A stretch of 64,000 nt of DNA, from NCBI RefSeq assembly GCF_014649775.1, contig NZ_BMTR01000006.1, forward strand, positions 186,001 to 250,000. Direction: 5' to 3'. Positions 53,863 to 61,393 of the stretch are shown one piece after another. How positions within the stretch are numbered: the stretch's first letter is position 1; each line of letters opens with the position of its first letter. Made by a program: the position numbers and the translations under genes. The stretch is from Streptomyces longisporoflavus. Lineage in GTDB: Bacteria > Actinomycetota > Actinomycetes > Streptomycetales > Streptomycetaceae. The notes under the pieces are model-generated. The model was given only the letters and a program-made list of their open reading frames with translations. It ran no database searches and was not told the DNA's origin.

Positions 53863-55292
53863 TGGGTGCCTCCGCCGGTCTCGTCGCCGTGGTCGCCTTG
53901 TCCGTGCACCGGGAGGAGCACCTCCACGCGTGTGCCGACCCCCGGAGTGCTGGTGAGCTTGATTGTGCCCCCCAGGAGTTCGGTGAGGGTGCGGGCGTAG
54001 GGGAGGCCGAGGCCGGTTCCCGCGTGCCCGCTCTGATGGGGGCCCCGGACCTGGTAGAACTCCTCGAAGACACGGCCGATTTCCGCTGCCGGGATCCCGA
54101 CTCCCGTGTCGGTGATCGTGACGTGCAGCGACGGCGAAGGCCCGTCCTCGGTCACCGCGACGTCCAGCCGCACTTCACCCTCATCGGTGAACTTGCAGGC
54201 GTTGGACATCAGATTGCGCAGGACGTGCGTGAGGAGTTTCTCGTCCGTGATCACCGTGGGGAGATCCCGCAGGTCCGGGGTGACGAGACAGACCCCCTTG
54301 CCTCCGTAGGTGCCCTCGAAAGTGGCGCTCAGCTGGGTCACGAGCAGCCGCAGATCGACCGGGCCGCGCTCGACGTCGAGCAGGCCCGATTCGGCTTTGA
54401 CGACGTCCAGCAGATCGCTGACGAGGGACAGGACCGTCTGCCCCGACGCCTCGATCAGTTTGATCTGCTGTCGTTGTTCGGCCGAGACCGGCTCCGAACC
54501 GGCGTCCAGCAACAGGCGGGCCAGGGCGACGACGGAGTTGATCGGTGCGCGCAGTTCATGGCTGATGTTGGTCCAGAACCGCGTCTTCGCCTCGCTGGCC
54601 TCCCGGATCTGCCGGGACTTCTCGTCCAGTTCCGAATGCAGGGCGAGCACACCGATGTTGGTGGTCTCGAGCTCCTTGGCGAGCTCGGAGTAGAGGGCGA
54701 GCACTCCCTGGTTGGTCTCCTCGAGCTCCCTGTTGAGCCGGCGCAGGTCCTCACGCTGGGCCCGGGTCTCCTCCAGCGTCGCGACCAGATCCCGGGTCTG
54801 GGCCCTGAGGAAGTCGGCCTCCGTGGTCGCGTCGGGCTGGACCAGACACCGGACCAGGCGGTCGTCCATGTCGTCGGCCATGAGGCCGTTCGCGGGCAGC
54901 GGCTGGCGGATGCTGACGCGGCCGCGCGCCCCGTCGGACGTGTGCTCGATCGCCACGATACGGGAGACCAGTTCAAGGACCTCGGGCGTCGGCTGCCCGC
55001 GGTCCCATTCGAGCGTCACGACGAGAGTGGGCTGCTCGCCGGACTCCGAACGGAAGGAGACGGTGCCCGGGCCGCGGCCTAGCCGGTCCCGGCCCAGCTC
55101 GCTCAGTGCCGTGGCGAGGCGGACCTGGTCCTGCTGCTCCAGGCCGAGCGCCGCGGCAGCCCGCTGCGCGCCGCGCCTGAGCCGGAACACGTCCTGCGCC
55201 GAGGCAAGGGCGAGGGAAGCCGCCGTGGGCAGCGGGGGGCCCGCGACGGCGACCAGAGCCCCGGGGCCCTGTCGGGGAGAGTCAGCCGGCAT
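53859..55292 (-). CDS. Histidine kinase of the stressosome operon
   Basis: A 477-residue soluble sensor kinase. The N-terminal part resembles the HATPase-like anti-sigma fold (VRLATALSELGRDRLGRGPG) and is followed by a long coiled coil with repeated LEETNQGVLALYSEL/LETTNIGVLALHSEL. The dimerisation helix follows with the phosphoacceptor histidine in ISHELRAPINSVV. The HATPase domain has VLRNLMSNACKF, TDTGVGIP and GTGLGLPYARTL. No membrane span, so it senses an internal signal or the stressosome. It overlaps the receiver/phosphatase gene by 4 bases, its evident partner, and follows the phosphatase gene after 21 bases. Confidence 0.9.
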   Translation of the reverse strand: MPADSPRQGPGALVAVAGPPLPTAASLALASAQDVFRLRRGAQRAAAALGLEQQDQVRLATALSELGRDRLGRGPGTVSFRSESGEQPTLVVTLEWDRGQPTPEVLELVSRIVAIEHTSDGARGRVSIRQPLPANGLMADDMDDRLVRCLVQPDATTEADFLRAQTRDLVATLEETRAQREDLRRLNRELEETNQGVLALYSELAKELETTNIGVLALHSELDEKSRQIREASEAKTRFWTNISHELRAPINSVVALARLLLDAGSEPVSAEQRQQIKLIEASGQTVLSLVSDLLDVVKAESGLLDVERGPVDLRLLVTQLSATFEGTYGGKGVCLVTPDLRDLPTVITDEKLLTHVLRNLMSNACKFTDEGEVRLDVAVTEDGPSPSLHVTITDTGVGIPAAEIGRVFEEFYQVRGPHQSGHAGTGLGLPYARTLTELLGGTIKLTSTPGVGTRVEVLLPVHGQGDHGDETGGGTQ

Positions 55293-55313
55293 GGCCGTCC
55301 AGCCCTTCGCTGA

Positions 55314-56378
55314 TCACCAAACCCCCTTTGCCACCACCACACTGGCATCGTCCCGGCGTACCCCGGCTTCGCGCAACAGCTGCCCGGCCACGACGAGCGG
55401 CGAGTGGTGCAGGAGTCCGGGGAGCGCCGTGTGATCCCATCGTTCGGTGAGTCCGTCGGAATGCATGGCCAAGGCACCGCCCTCGGGCAGCGGTTCCTCG
55501 TAGGTCCGCAGTCGACGCATGTTCACGCCGACGATGCCCGGCACCGACAGCAGAGTCTTGCGTCCGTCGTGACCGAGGAGGAAGCCGCTGATGTTGCCGA
55601 TGCCGCAGTACTGCACCCGTCGTGCCGCCGGGTCGATCCTGGCAACTGCCGCCGCGCCGCCCCGCGTTCCGCGCAGAGCATCGTGGATCGCTCTCATGAT
55701 CCCTTCCGGGTCGGTGACGGGAGTGTCACCGAATGCCGCTACGGCAGCCGCGCTTGCCCGGGCCGCCAACGGGCCGTGTCCGAGCCCGTCGCACATCATG
55801 ACCAGAACGGCGGGGCGGCCGGAGCCGGTTGTGGTGGTGTCGAGTCGCGCACTCCAGGCGTCACCACAGGTCGTCTCACCGCTGATGGGCCGTGTCATGC
55901 CGGAGACGCACTGCTGCCCGGCCGCCATGGCCGCCGTCACTCCCCGGTCGTCCGCGCGGCGGGACCAGAACTGCGCCGCCATGACCGTCCCCTTGCCGGG
56001 CACGGAATGGACGTCGAAGTGGTCGGCGAGCCTGGCCACGGCGCCGAGTCCGATGCCGAGCGACCCGGCGCTGGAGGCCCCGTCGGTCAGCGAGGCGGCC
56101 ACGTCGGCCATGCCGGGCCCCGAGTCGACGGTGACGAACTCGACCGCGGCTTCGTCATCGGTGTGCAAGGTCCGCAGCAGCAGCGCGCCGTCCGTGGCAT
56201 GTCGCTGGATGTTGGTGGCGGCCTCCGTGACGGCCAGGGCGACCTCGGCGGCACGATGTGTGTCGAGGCCGATTCTCCGGGCCAGCGCGGCCGCCGCTCC
56301 GCGAGCCGACGCCGACAGGGACGGACCGTCGCGGAACCAGCTCATGTCCCTGCCGGCCAGAATGGTCCGGGTATTCAC
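55314..56378 (-). CDS. Fusion of HATPase and SpoIIE/RsbX-type phosphatase
   Basis: A 354-residue protein. The N-terminal half is an anti-sigma-like ATPase (VALAVTEAATNIQRHATDG, VDSGPGMADV, GIGLGAVARLADHF). The C-terminal half is a PP2C-like domain of RsbX/SpoIIE kind (GDAWSARL, VLVMMCDGLGHGPLAARASA, GNISGFLL, MHSDGL). In stressosomes RsbX resets RsbR and RsbS by removing phosphate, so this protein may be the feedback phosphatase with its own kinase domain. The GTG at 56378 overlaps rsbT by 4 bases (GTGA). Confidence 0.88.
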   Translation of the reverse strand: MNTRTILAGRDMSWFRDGPSLSASARGAAAALARRIGLDTHRAAEVALAVTEAATNIQRHATDGALLLRTLHTDDEAAVEFVTVDSGPGMADVAASLTDGASSAGSLGIGLGAVARLADHFDVHSVPGKGTVMAAQFWSRRADDRGVTAAMAAGQQCVSGMTRPISGETTCGDAWSARLDTTTTGSGRPAVLVMMCDGLGHGPLAARASAAAVAAFGDTPVTDPEGIMRAIHDALRGTRGGAAAVARIDPAARRVQYCGIGNISGFLLGHDGRKTLLSVPGIVGVNMRRLRTYEEPLPEGGALAMHSDGLTERWDHTALPGLLHHSPLVVAGQLLREAGVRRDDASVVVAKGVW

Positions 56379-56797
56379 CGGGCCCACTTGATGACGGTGA
56401 CCGTGGTGCCCACGCCGACCTCCGTGACGAGGTCGAACTCGTCGACGAGGCGGCGGGCGCCGCTGAGTCCCAGGCCCAGGCCGGAGCCCGAGGTCCAGCC
56501 GTCCGTCATCGCGAGATTCACGTCCGCGATGCCGGGACCGCTGTCCTCGAAGAGCGCCGCGATGCCCCGGCGGCCGTCCTTCTCGACGAGCCCCGCCTTG
56601 ACGGCTCCGCCACCCCCGTAGACGAGGGTGTTGCGCGCCAGCTCGCTGGCTGCCGTGATCATTTTCGTCTGGTCGACGAGGGAGAGCCGGCACCGCTGCG
56701 CCAGGACGCGGATGGTCTGCCTGATGCTCACCACGTCCCTGTTGTGCGTGATGGCATAGATCTGCGGCGCCTCGTCAGGCAGCCAGGGCGCTGTCAC
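56375..56797 (-). CDS. rsbT: Stressosome serine/threonine kinase RsbT
   Basis: A 140-residue RsbT-like protein with a single HATPase domain: MITAASELARNTLVYGGGG (N-box), FEDSGPGIADV (G1) and SGSGLGLGLSGARRLVDEFD (G2). It phosphorylates RsbR and RsbS on activation and then leaves the complex to act downstream. The GTG at 56797 overlaps rsbS by 4 bases, and its end overlaps the phosphatase gene by 4. Confidence 0.93.
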   Translation of the reverse strand: MTAPWLPDEAPQIYAITHNRDVVSIRQTIRVLAQRCRLSLVDQTKMITAASELARNTLVYGGGGAVKAGLVEKDGRRGIAALFEDSGPGIADVNLAMTDGWTSGSGLGLGLSGARRLVDEFDLVTEVGVGTTVTVIKWAR

Positions 56798-57165
56798 GCC
56801 TCGTCCGAAATGGTGGAGCGCCGCAGCCGCGCCAGTCCCTTTTCGAGGTCGAGAGCCGTGCTCACGCCGCCCAGCGAGAGTCCGAGTTCGACGAGGGTGA
56901 TGGCGACGGCGGGCCGCATCCCGACCACCACGGTCTCGGCGTCGAGCATGCGGGAGATCTCCGCGATCGTCGCCAGCATGCGCCCGACGAAGGAGTCGAC
57001 GATCTCCAGCGCCGTGATGTCGATGATGACGCCGCGGGCGGCGCGGCGCACGATCTGCTCGGCCAGGTCCTCCTGCAACCGCAGGACGGTCTGGTCCTCC
57101 AGGTCGAACTGGATGGAGACCACGAGCACCTCGCCGATCCGCAGGATCGGTACCCGCTCGGTCAC
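56794..57165 (-). CDS. rsbS: Stressosome scaffold protein RsbS
   Basis: A 123-residue STAS protein: VPILRIGEVLVVSIQFDLED at the N-terminus, IDITALEIVDSFVGRMLATI with the phosphorylatable serine in DSF, and DAETVVVGMRPAVAITLVEL. This is the single-domain RsbS, which with RsbR builds the stressosome core and holds RsbT. The GTG start overlaps the rsbR stop by 4 bases (GTGA). Confidence 0.93.
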   Translation of the reverse strand: MTERVPILRIGEVLVVSIQFDLEDQTVLRLQEDLAEQIVRRAARGVIIDITALEIVDSFVGRMLATIAEISRMLDAETVVVGMRPAVAITLVELGLSLGGVSTALDLEKGLARLRRSTISDEA

Positions 57166-58037
57166 AGCTGCCCGGCCTTGCGGGCGACCATCTCGACGCC
57201 CGACTTCCTCAGGGCCAGCTTGAGCGCGTCCGCGAGGCTCGCCTTGGTGACGATGCCGTCGAACTCGATGCCGAGCGCCACGATCGTCTGCGCGATCTGC
57301 GGGCGGATGCCGGAGACGGTGCACTCGGCACCCATGAGGCGGGCCGCGACGATGGTCTTCAGGAGATGCTGGGCCACCTGGGTGTCCACCGCCGGTACGC
57401 CGGTGATGTCGATGATGGCCTGCTCGGAACCGGTCTCCACCAGCGCCTGCAGCAGCTTCTCCATGACGACCTGGGTCCGCGCGGAGTCCAGCGTGCCCAC
57501 CAGGGGAACGGCGATGACGCCGTCCCACAGCCGCACCACGGGCGTGGACAGTTCCATCAGCTGTTCGGCCTGCGCGGAGATGAGCTCCTCACGGGTCTGT
57601 GTGTACGTCTCGATCGTGAACAGGCCGAGCCCGTCCAGTACGCGGCTGAGGCGTCCGAAGGCACGGATCTCCTCGGAGGTCCCGTCCTGGAGCACGGGTT
57701 CGAGGACCTGCTTCAGCGCGAATACGCCCACCGCCGTCTCCGTGGGCGAGAACCCCTGCCGTGCGCGGTTTCTCGACAGCTCCGTCAGCAGGGCCCGCAC
57801 TTCCGACATCTGCTCGTCGTGCACGTCGGCGGCGCCCTGGCCCAGCGCCTGCACCAGCGCTTCGTGCAACTCGCCCAGCTCACGGCTCAGTTCGGCGACA
57901 CTCACCCGGCCTTTCAGCGTGCCCGCGACCTGCTTAACCCATTCACCGGCCACGTCCCGCCCCTCGACCGACAGCAACCCCACCAGCTCGACCGCAGTGC
58001 CCTGTTCAGCCACGTGACTACCCCCCACATCTGTCAT
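57162..58037 (-). CDS. rsbR: Stressosome sensor RsbR
   Basis: A 291-residue RsbR co-antagonist. The N-terminal helical domain of about 150 residues replaces the non-heme globin sensor fold. After a linker helix (TREELISAQAEQLMELSTPV) follows a STAS domain (IAVPLVGTLDSARTQVVMEK, IDITGVPAVDTQVAQHLLKT with the phosphorylatable threonine, CTVSGIRPQIAQTIVALGIE). The ATG at 58037 has GAGG 6 bases upstream; a GTG at 58013 is possible. It is the first gene of a six-gene operon in which nearly all genes overlap by 4 bases. The sensed signal is unknown. Confidence 0.92.
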   Translation of the reverse strand: MTDVGGSHVAEQGTAVELVGLLSVEGRDVAGEWVKQVAGTLKGRVSVAELSRELGELHEALVQALGQGAADVHDEQMSEVRALLTELSRNRARQGFSPTETAVGVFALKQVLEPVLQDGTSEEIRAFGRLSRVLDGLGLFTIETYTQTREELISAQAEQLMELSTPVVRLWDGVIAVPLVGTLDSARTQVVMEKLLQALVETGSEQAIIDITGVPAVDTQVAQHLLKTIVAARLMGAECTVSGIRPQIAQTIVALGIEFDGIVTKASLADALKLALRKSGVEMVARKAGQL

Positions 58038-58147
58038 ATTCGACCTCGCGCCGCAGCGTACGGCACGGGCAGGTGACGAAAGAGCTGATCCGGTGAAGCT
58101 CACCGATCCGGGTTTCCCATGCCGGTCATTCCGTGCGGCGCGATGTA

Positions 58148-58212
58148 TTGACACGGTCCGGGGGGCGGGGCCAGCATCACTCCCACGTTAATTAACTACC
58201 TAGTGCGTTAAC
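58148..58212 (+). promoter_or_regulatory. Promoter/operator region of the shikimate catabolic operon
   Basis: TTGACA (58148-58153) may be a -35 element; the -10 is not clear. Downstream, GTTAATTAAC (58187-58196) is a perfect palindrome, ACTACCTAGT (58195-58204) has inverted arms, and GTTAAC (58207-58212) repeats the half-site. This nested dyad is a good candidate operator for the TetR regulator at the end of the operon. Confidence 0.5.
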
Positions 58213-58334
58213 TGAAAGCACGTGCCGGGTGCGCACCGCTCGCCACCCGTACCGGCGTCCCACGGCGCCGACCCCCGTCCCCCGCGCCCCGCCCGAACCC
58301 CGACGGCCGGGCCGCTCTCCACCGAGGAGTTCAC

Positions 58335-59708
58335 GTGTCCGCTCACCCACAGGCCGACCAGGACCCGGCCGTCCCGCCCCGGGGCAGGCCGCGCAAGGCA
58401 GCCTTCGCCGCCTGGATCGGCAGCGCGCTGGAGTACTACGACTTCTTCATCTACGGCAGCGCCGCCGCCCTGGTCTTCCCCAAGGTCTTCTTCGACCCGG
58501 ACGATCCGGCCACCGCCACCCTGATCTCCCTGGCGACCTTCGGCGTCGCCTACGCGGCCCGCCCGCTCGGAGCCCTCGTGCTCGGCCACTTCGGCGACCG
58601 GCTCGGCCGCCGCAAGATCATGGTCTGGACGCTGATCCTGATGGGGCTCTCCACCTTCCTCATCGGCTGTCTGCCCACGTACGCGCAGGTCGGCACCATC
58701 GCTCCGGTGCTGCTCGTGCTGATGCGGGTCTTCCAGGGCCTGTCCGCGGCCGGCGAGCAGGCCAGCGCCAACGCGATGACGCTGGAGCACGCGCCCGAAC
58801 ACCGGCGCGGCTACTACACGAGCTTCACCCTCAACGGGACCCAGGCCGGCCAGCTGCTCGCGACCCTCGTCTTCGTGCCGGTCGCCGCACTGCCGGACGA
58901 GCAGCTCTACAGCTGGGGCTGGCGCATTCCGTTCCTGCTCAGCGCCTTGGTCGCCGTCGCCGGGTACGTCATCCGGCGCACCCTGGAGGAGACCCCCGTC
59001 TTCCAGCAGGTCTCGGCCGAGCAGAAGGTGGCCAAGATGCCGCTGGCGGAGCTGCTCAGGAACCACTGGGCGGACGTGCTGCGGGTCGTCGCGGCAGCAC
59101 TGATCGCGACGGTCAGCACGATCTTCTCCGTCTGGGCCCTCTCGTACGCCACGAGTGACGCGGTCGGCCTCGACAAGACGGGCATGCTCTGGGTCGCGGG
59201 CAGCGCCAACGCGGTCGCCCTGCTCGCCATCCCCCTCTGGGCCAGGCTCTCGGACCGGATCGGCCGCAAGCCCGTCTTCCTCGGCGGCGCGATCGGCAGC
59301 GGGGTGATGATCTTCGTCTACCTGTGGGCGATCTCGACCGGCAGCTACCCGCTGGTCTTCGTCACCGGAGTGCTCCTGTTCGGCGTCGTCTACAGCGCGG
59401 CCAACGGCATCTGGCCCTCCTTCTACGGCGAGATGTTCCCCGCAAGCGTCCGCCTTTCCGGCATGGCCGTCGGCACTCAGATCGGGTTCGCCGTCGCCGG
59501 GTTCGCGGTGACCTTCGCGGCACAGATCGCGGGTCCGGACGGCGACAACTGGCTCGGCGTCGCGATCTTCACCGCCGCCTTCTGCGTGATCTGCGCGATC
59601 GCGGTGGCCACCGGGCGCGAGACGTACCGCGTGCCCACGGCCGAACTCGGCCTGCGCGGCGGGGAGTCGAAGGCGCGGGCGACGGCGCCCGAGACCGCCG
59701 CCCTCTGA
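58335..59708 (+). CDS. MHS-family MFS transporter, probable shikimate/quinate permease
   Basis: A 457-residue transporter with twelve spans of the metabolite:H+ symporter (ShiA-like) subfamily. The signature near the start is AAWIGSALEYYDFFIYGSAA, and the family loop is LGHFGDRLGRRKIMVWTLIL. FQGLSAAGEQASANAMTLEH follows, where most relatives have FQGxxxGGEWG. The GTG at 58335 has GAGGAG upstream. It heads an operon with a shikimate dehydrogenase and a 3-dehydroshikimate dehydratase, so shikimate, quinate or dehydroshikimate is the likely cargo. Confidence 0.88.
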   Translation: MSAHPQADQDPAVPPRGRPRKAAFAAWIGSALEYYDFFIYGSAAALVFPKVFFDPDDPATATLISLATFGVAYAARPLGALVLGHFGDRLGRRKIMVWTLILMGLSTFLIGCLPTYAQVGTIAPVLLVLMRVFQGLSAAGEQASANAMTLEHAPEHRRGYYTSFTLNGTQAGQLLATLVFVPVAALPDEQLYSWGWRIPFLLSALVAVAGYVIRRTLEETPVFQQVSAEQKVAKMPLAELLRNHWADVLRVVAAALIATVSTIFSVWALSYATSDAVGLDKTGMLWVAGSANAVALLAIPLWARLSDRIGRKPVFLGGAIGSGVMIFVYLWAISTGSYPLVFVTGVLLFGVVYSAANGIWPSFYGEMFPASVRLSGMAVGTQIGFAVAGFAVTFAAQIAGPDGDNWLGVAIFTAAFCVICAIAVATGRETYRVPTAELGLRGGESKARATAPETAAL

Positions 59709-59800
59709 AGCCTCCGCATCCCGCCGAGGCCCTTCGAACCGGGCGCTCCGACCGCGACAGCGTGACCGGCAGCGCCACGCCGACCCCACAGGAACACTTG

Positions 59801-60661
59801 ATGACCTCGTACCTCACCGGCCTGATCGGCTCCGGTATCGGCCCTTCCCTGAGCCCCGCCCTGCACGAACGAGAGGCGGACCGGCACGGTGTGCGCCTCG
59901 TCTACCGCACCCTCGACATCGACGAGCTGGGCGTGGCGCCCGAGGCCGTCGGCGAACTGGTACGTGCCGCCCGCCGTCTTGGGTTCGACGGGCTGAACAT
60001 CACGCACCCCTGCAAGCAGCTGGTCATCGAGCACCTGGACGAACTGGCACCCGAGGCGGCCCGGCTCGGCGCGGTGAACACCGTCGTCTTCAGGGGCGGA
60101 CGTGCCGTGGGGCACAACACCGACGCCACCGGCTTCGCCCAGTCCTTCGCCCGCGGCCTCGCCGACGCGCCGACCGGCGATGTCGTGCAGCTCGGCGCGG
60201 GCGGGGCGGGCGCCGCCGTGGCGCACGCCCTGCTCAACCTCGGCGTCGACCGGATCACCCTGGTCGACACCGATCCGGCCCGTGCCGCCGTCCTCGCCGC
60301 CGCGCTGACCGCGCGCTTCGGGGCCGGCCGTGCGGTGTCCGCGCCGAGCGGCGCCGTGGCGGAGTGCCTCGCCGGCGCGGATGGCCTGGTGCATGCCACG
60401 CCGACCGGTATGGCGGCCCACCCCGGCCTGCCTCTGCCGGTCGGCCTGCTCAGGCCCGGGCTCTGGGTGGCCGAGGTCGTCTACCGGCCACTGGAGACCG
60501 AGCTGTTGCGGGAGGCGCGCGCCATCGGCTGCCGCACCCTCGACGGCGGCGGCATGGCCGTCTTCCAGGCAGCCGACGCCTTCCGACTCTTCACCGGCCT
60601 CGAACCGCACACCGGCCCGATGCTCGCCGACTTCGGCGAGCTGGCCACTTCCCCGGCTTGA
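59801..60661 (+). CDS. aroE: Shikimate/quinate 5-dehydrogenase family enzyme
   Basis: A 286-residue AroE-family protein. N-terminal substrate domain: LIGSGIGPSLSPALHEREAD, and GLNITHPCKQLVI, where the lysine is the catalytic residue, then GAVNTVVF and GHNTDATGF. The C-terminal NAD(P) fold is QLGAGGAGAAVAHALLNLGV, with D in LVDTDPARA suggesting NAD preference, as in catabolic enzymes. It oxidises shikimate (or quinate) to the 3-dehydro form. It lies 92 bases after the transporter gene. The biosynthetic aroE is expected elsewhere; this one is catabolic by context. A 15-bp repeat array begins about 10 bases after its stop. Confidence 0.92.
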   Translation: MTSYLTGLIGSGIGPSLSPALHEREADRHGVRLVYRTLDIDELGVAPEAVGELVRAARRLGFDGLNITHPCKQLVIEHLDELAPEAARLGAVNTVVFRGGRAVGHNTDATGFAQSFARGLADAPTGDVVQLGAGGAGAAVAHALLNLGVDRITLVDTDPARAAVLAAALTARFGAGRAVSAPSGAVAECLAGADGLVHATPTGMAAHPGLPLPVGLLRPGLWVAEVVYRPLETELLREARAIGCRTLDGGGMAVFQAADAFRLFTGLEPHTGPMLADFGELATSPA

Positions 60662-60671
60662 GCGCGTCCGG

Positions 60672-61310
60672 CTCGGCCGTCGTCGGCAGGGGGCATCGGC
60701 TCGCCCGTTGTCGACCGGGCGCATCAGGCTCGGCCGTTGCCGGCCCGGCGGTTCCTGGTCCGGCTGCTGTCGGTCCGGTGGCTTACGGTCCGGCGGCTCT
60801 TGGCCCGATGGCTGCGGGTCCGGCCGTTGTCGGCCTGGCGGCCCCGGCCCCCGTGGCTTCTGGCCTGGCGGCTTCTGGCCCGTCGGCTTCCGGCGGCTTT
60901 CGGTCTGGCCGTTGTCGGTCCGGGGGCTCCCGACTCCGTGGCTTCCGGCCCCGTGGTTTCCGGCCCGGCGGATTCTGGTCCGGCGGCTCTTGGTCCGGTC
61001 GTTGCCGGTCCGGCGGCTTCCGGCCGCGTGGCTTCTGGCCCCGTGGCTTCCGGTCGGGCGGTTTCTGGTCCGGCTGCTGTCGGTCCGGTGGCTTCGGGGT
61101 CGACCGTTGTTGGCCCGGAGGCTCCCGACCCGGCGGCTTCTGGACCGGCCGTTCCCGGGCCGGGGGCTCCAGACCCCGCAGCTTCCGGACCGGCGGTTTC
61201 CGGCCCGGGGGCAGCTGGGCCGGCGGCTCTTGGGCCGGTGGTTCCTGGGCCGCCGCTGTCGGCCCAAGGGCTTTCGGTCCCGCCGTTCACGGCTCGGCGG
61301 GTCCGGCGGC
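60672..61310. repeat. Array of about 42 degenerate 15-bp tandem repeats
   Basis: The unit is CCGGCGGCTTCCGGY, with variants such as CCGGCTGCTGTCGGT and CCCGTGGCTTCTGGC. It repeats in strict 15-base phase through almost the whole aroE-quiC gap, with one phase slip near 60890. Because 15 is a multiple of three and the unit has no stop, several frames on both strands stay open. They read as pentapeptides such as Pro-Ala-Ala-Ser-Gly on the plus strand or Gly-Pro-Glu-Ala-Ala on the minus strand. No start with a ribosome site is seen for any of these frames. It may be a minisatellite, a transcript-structuring spacer or a relic of a repeat protein. Confidence 0.9.
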
Positions 61311-61393
61311 GGCCATGGCCCGACCGTATCCGCGCAACCGCTCATCCGCCCCTACCTTCCTCACCCATCAACCCGGCCCGACAGAAGGACACC

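Noticed and set aside
60724..61290. A 188-codon minus-strand gene for a Gly-Pro-Glu-Ala-Ala repeat protein
   Set aside because: No ribosome site or signal peptide, and every other frame over the array is equally open because of the 15-base period. Kept only as a possibility within the repeat finding.
60737..61393. N-terminal extension of QuiC through the 15-bp repeat array
   Set aside because: The frame is open, but the ATG at 61394 has a ribosome site and gives the family-typical N-terminus with metal ligands at expected positions.
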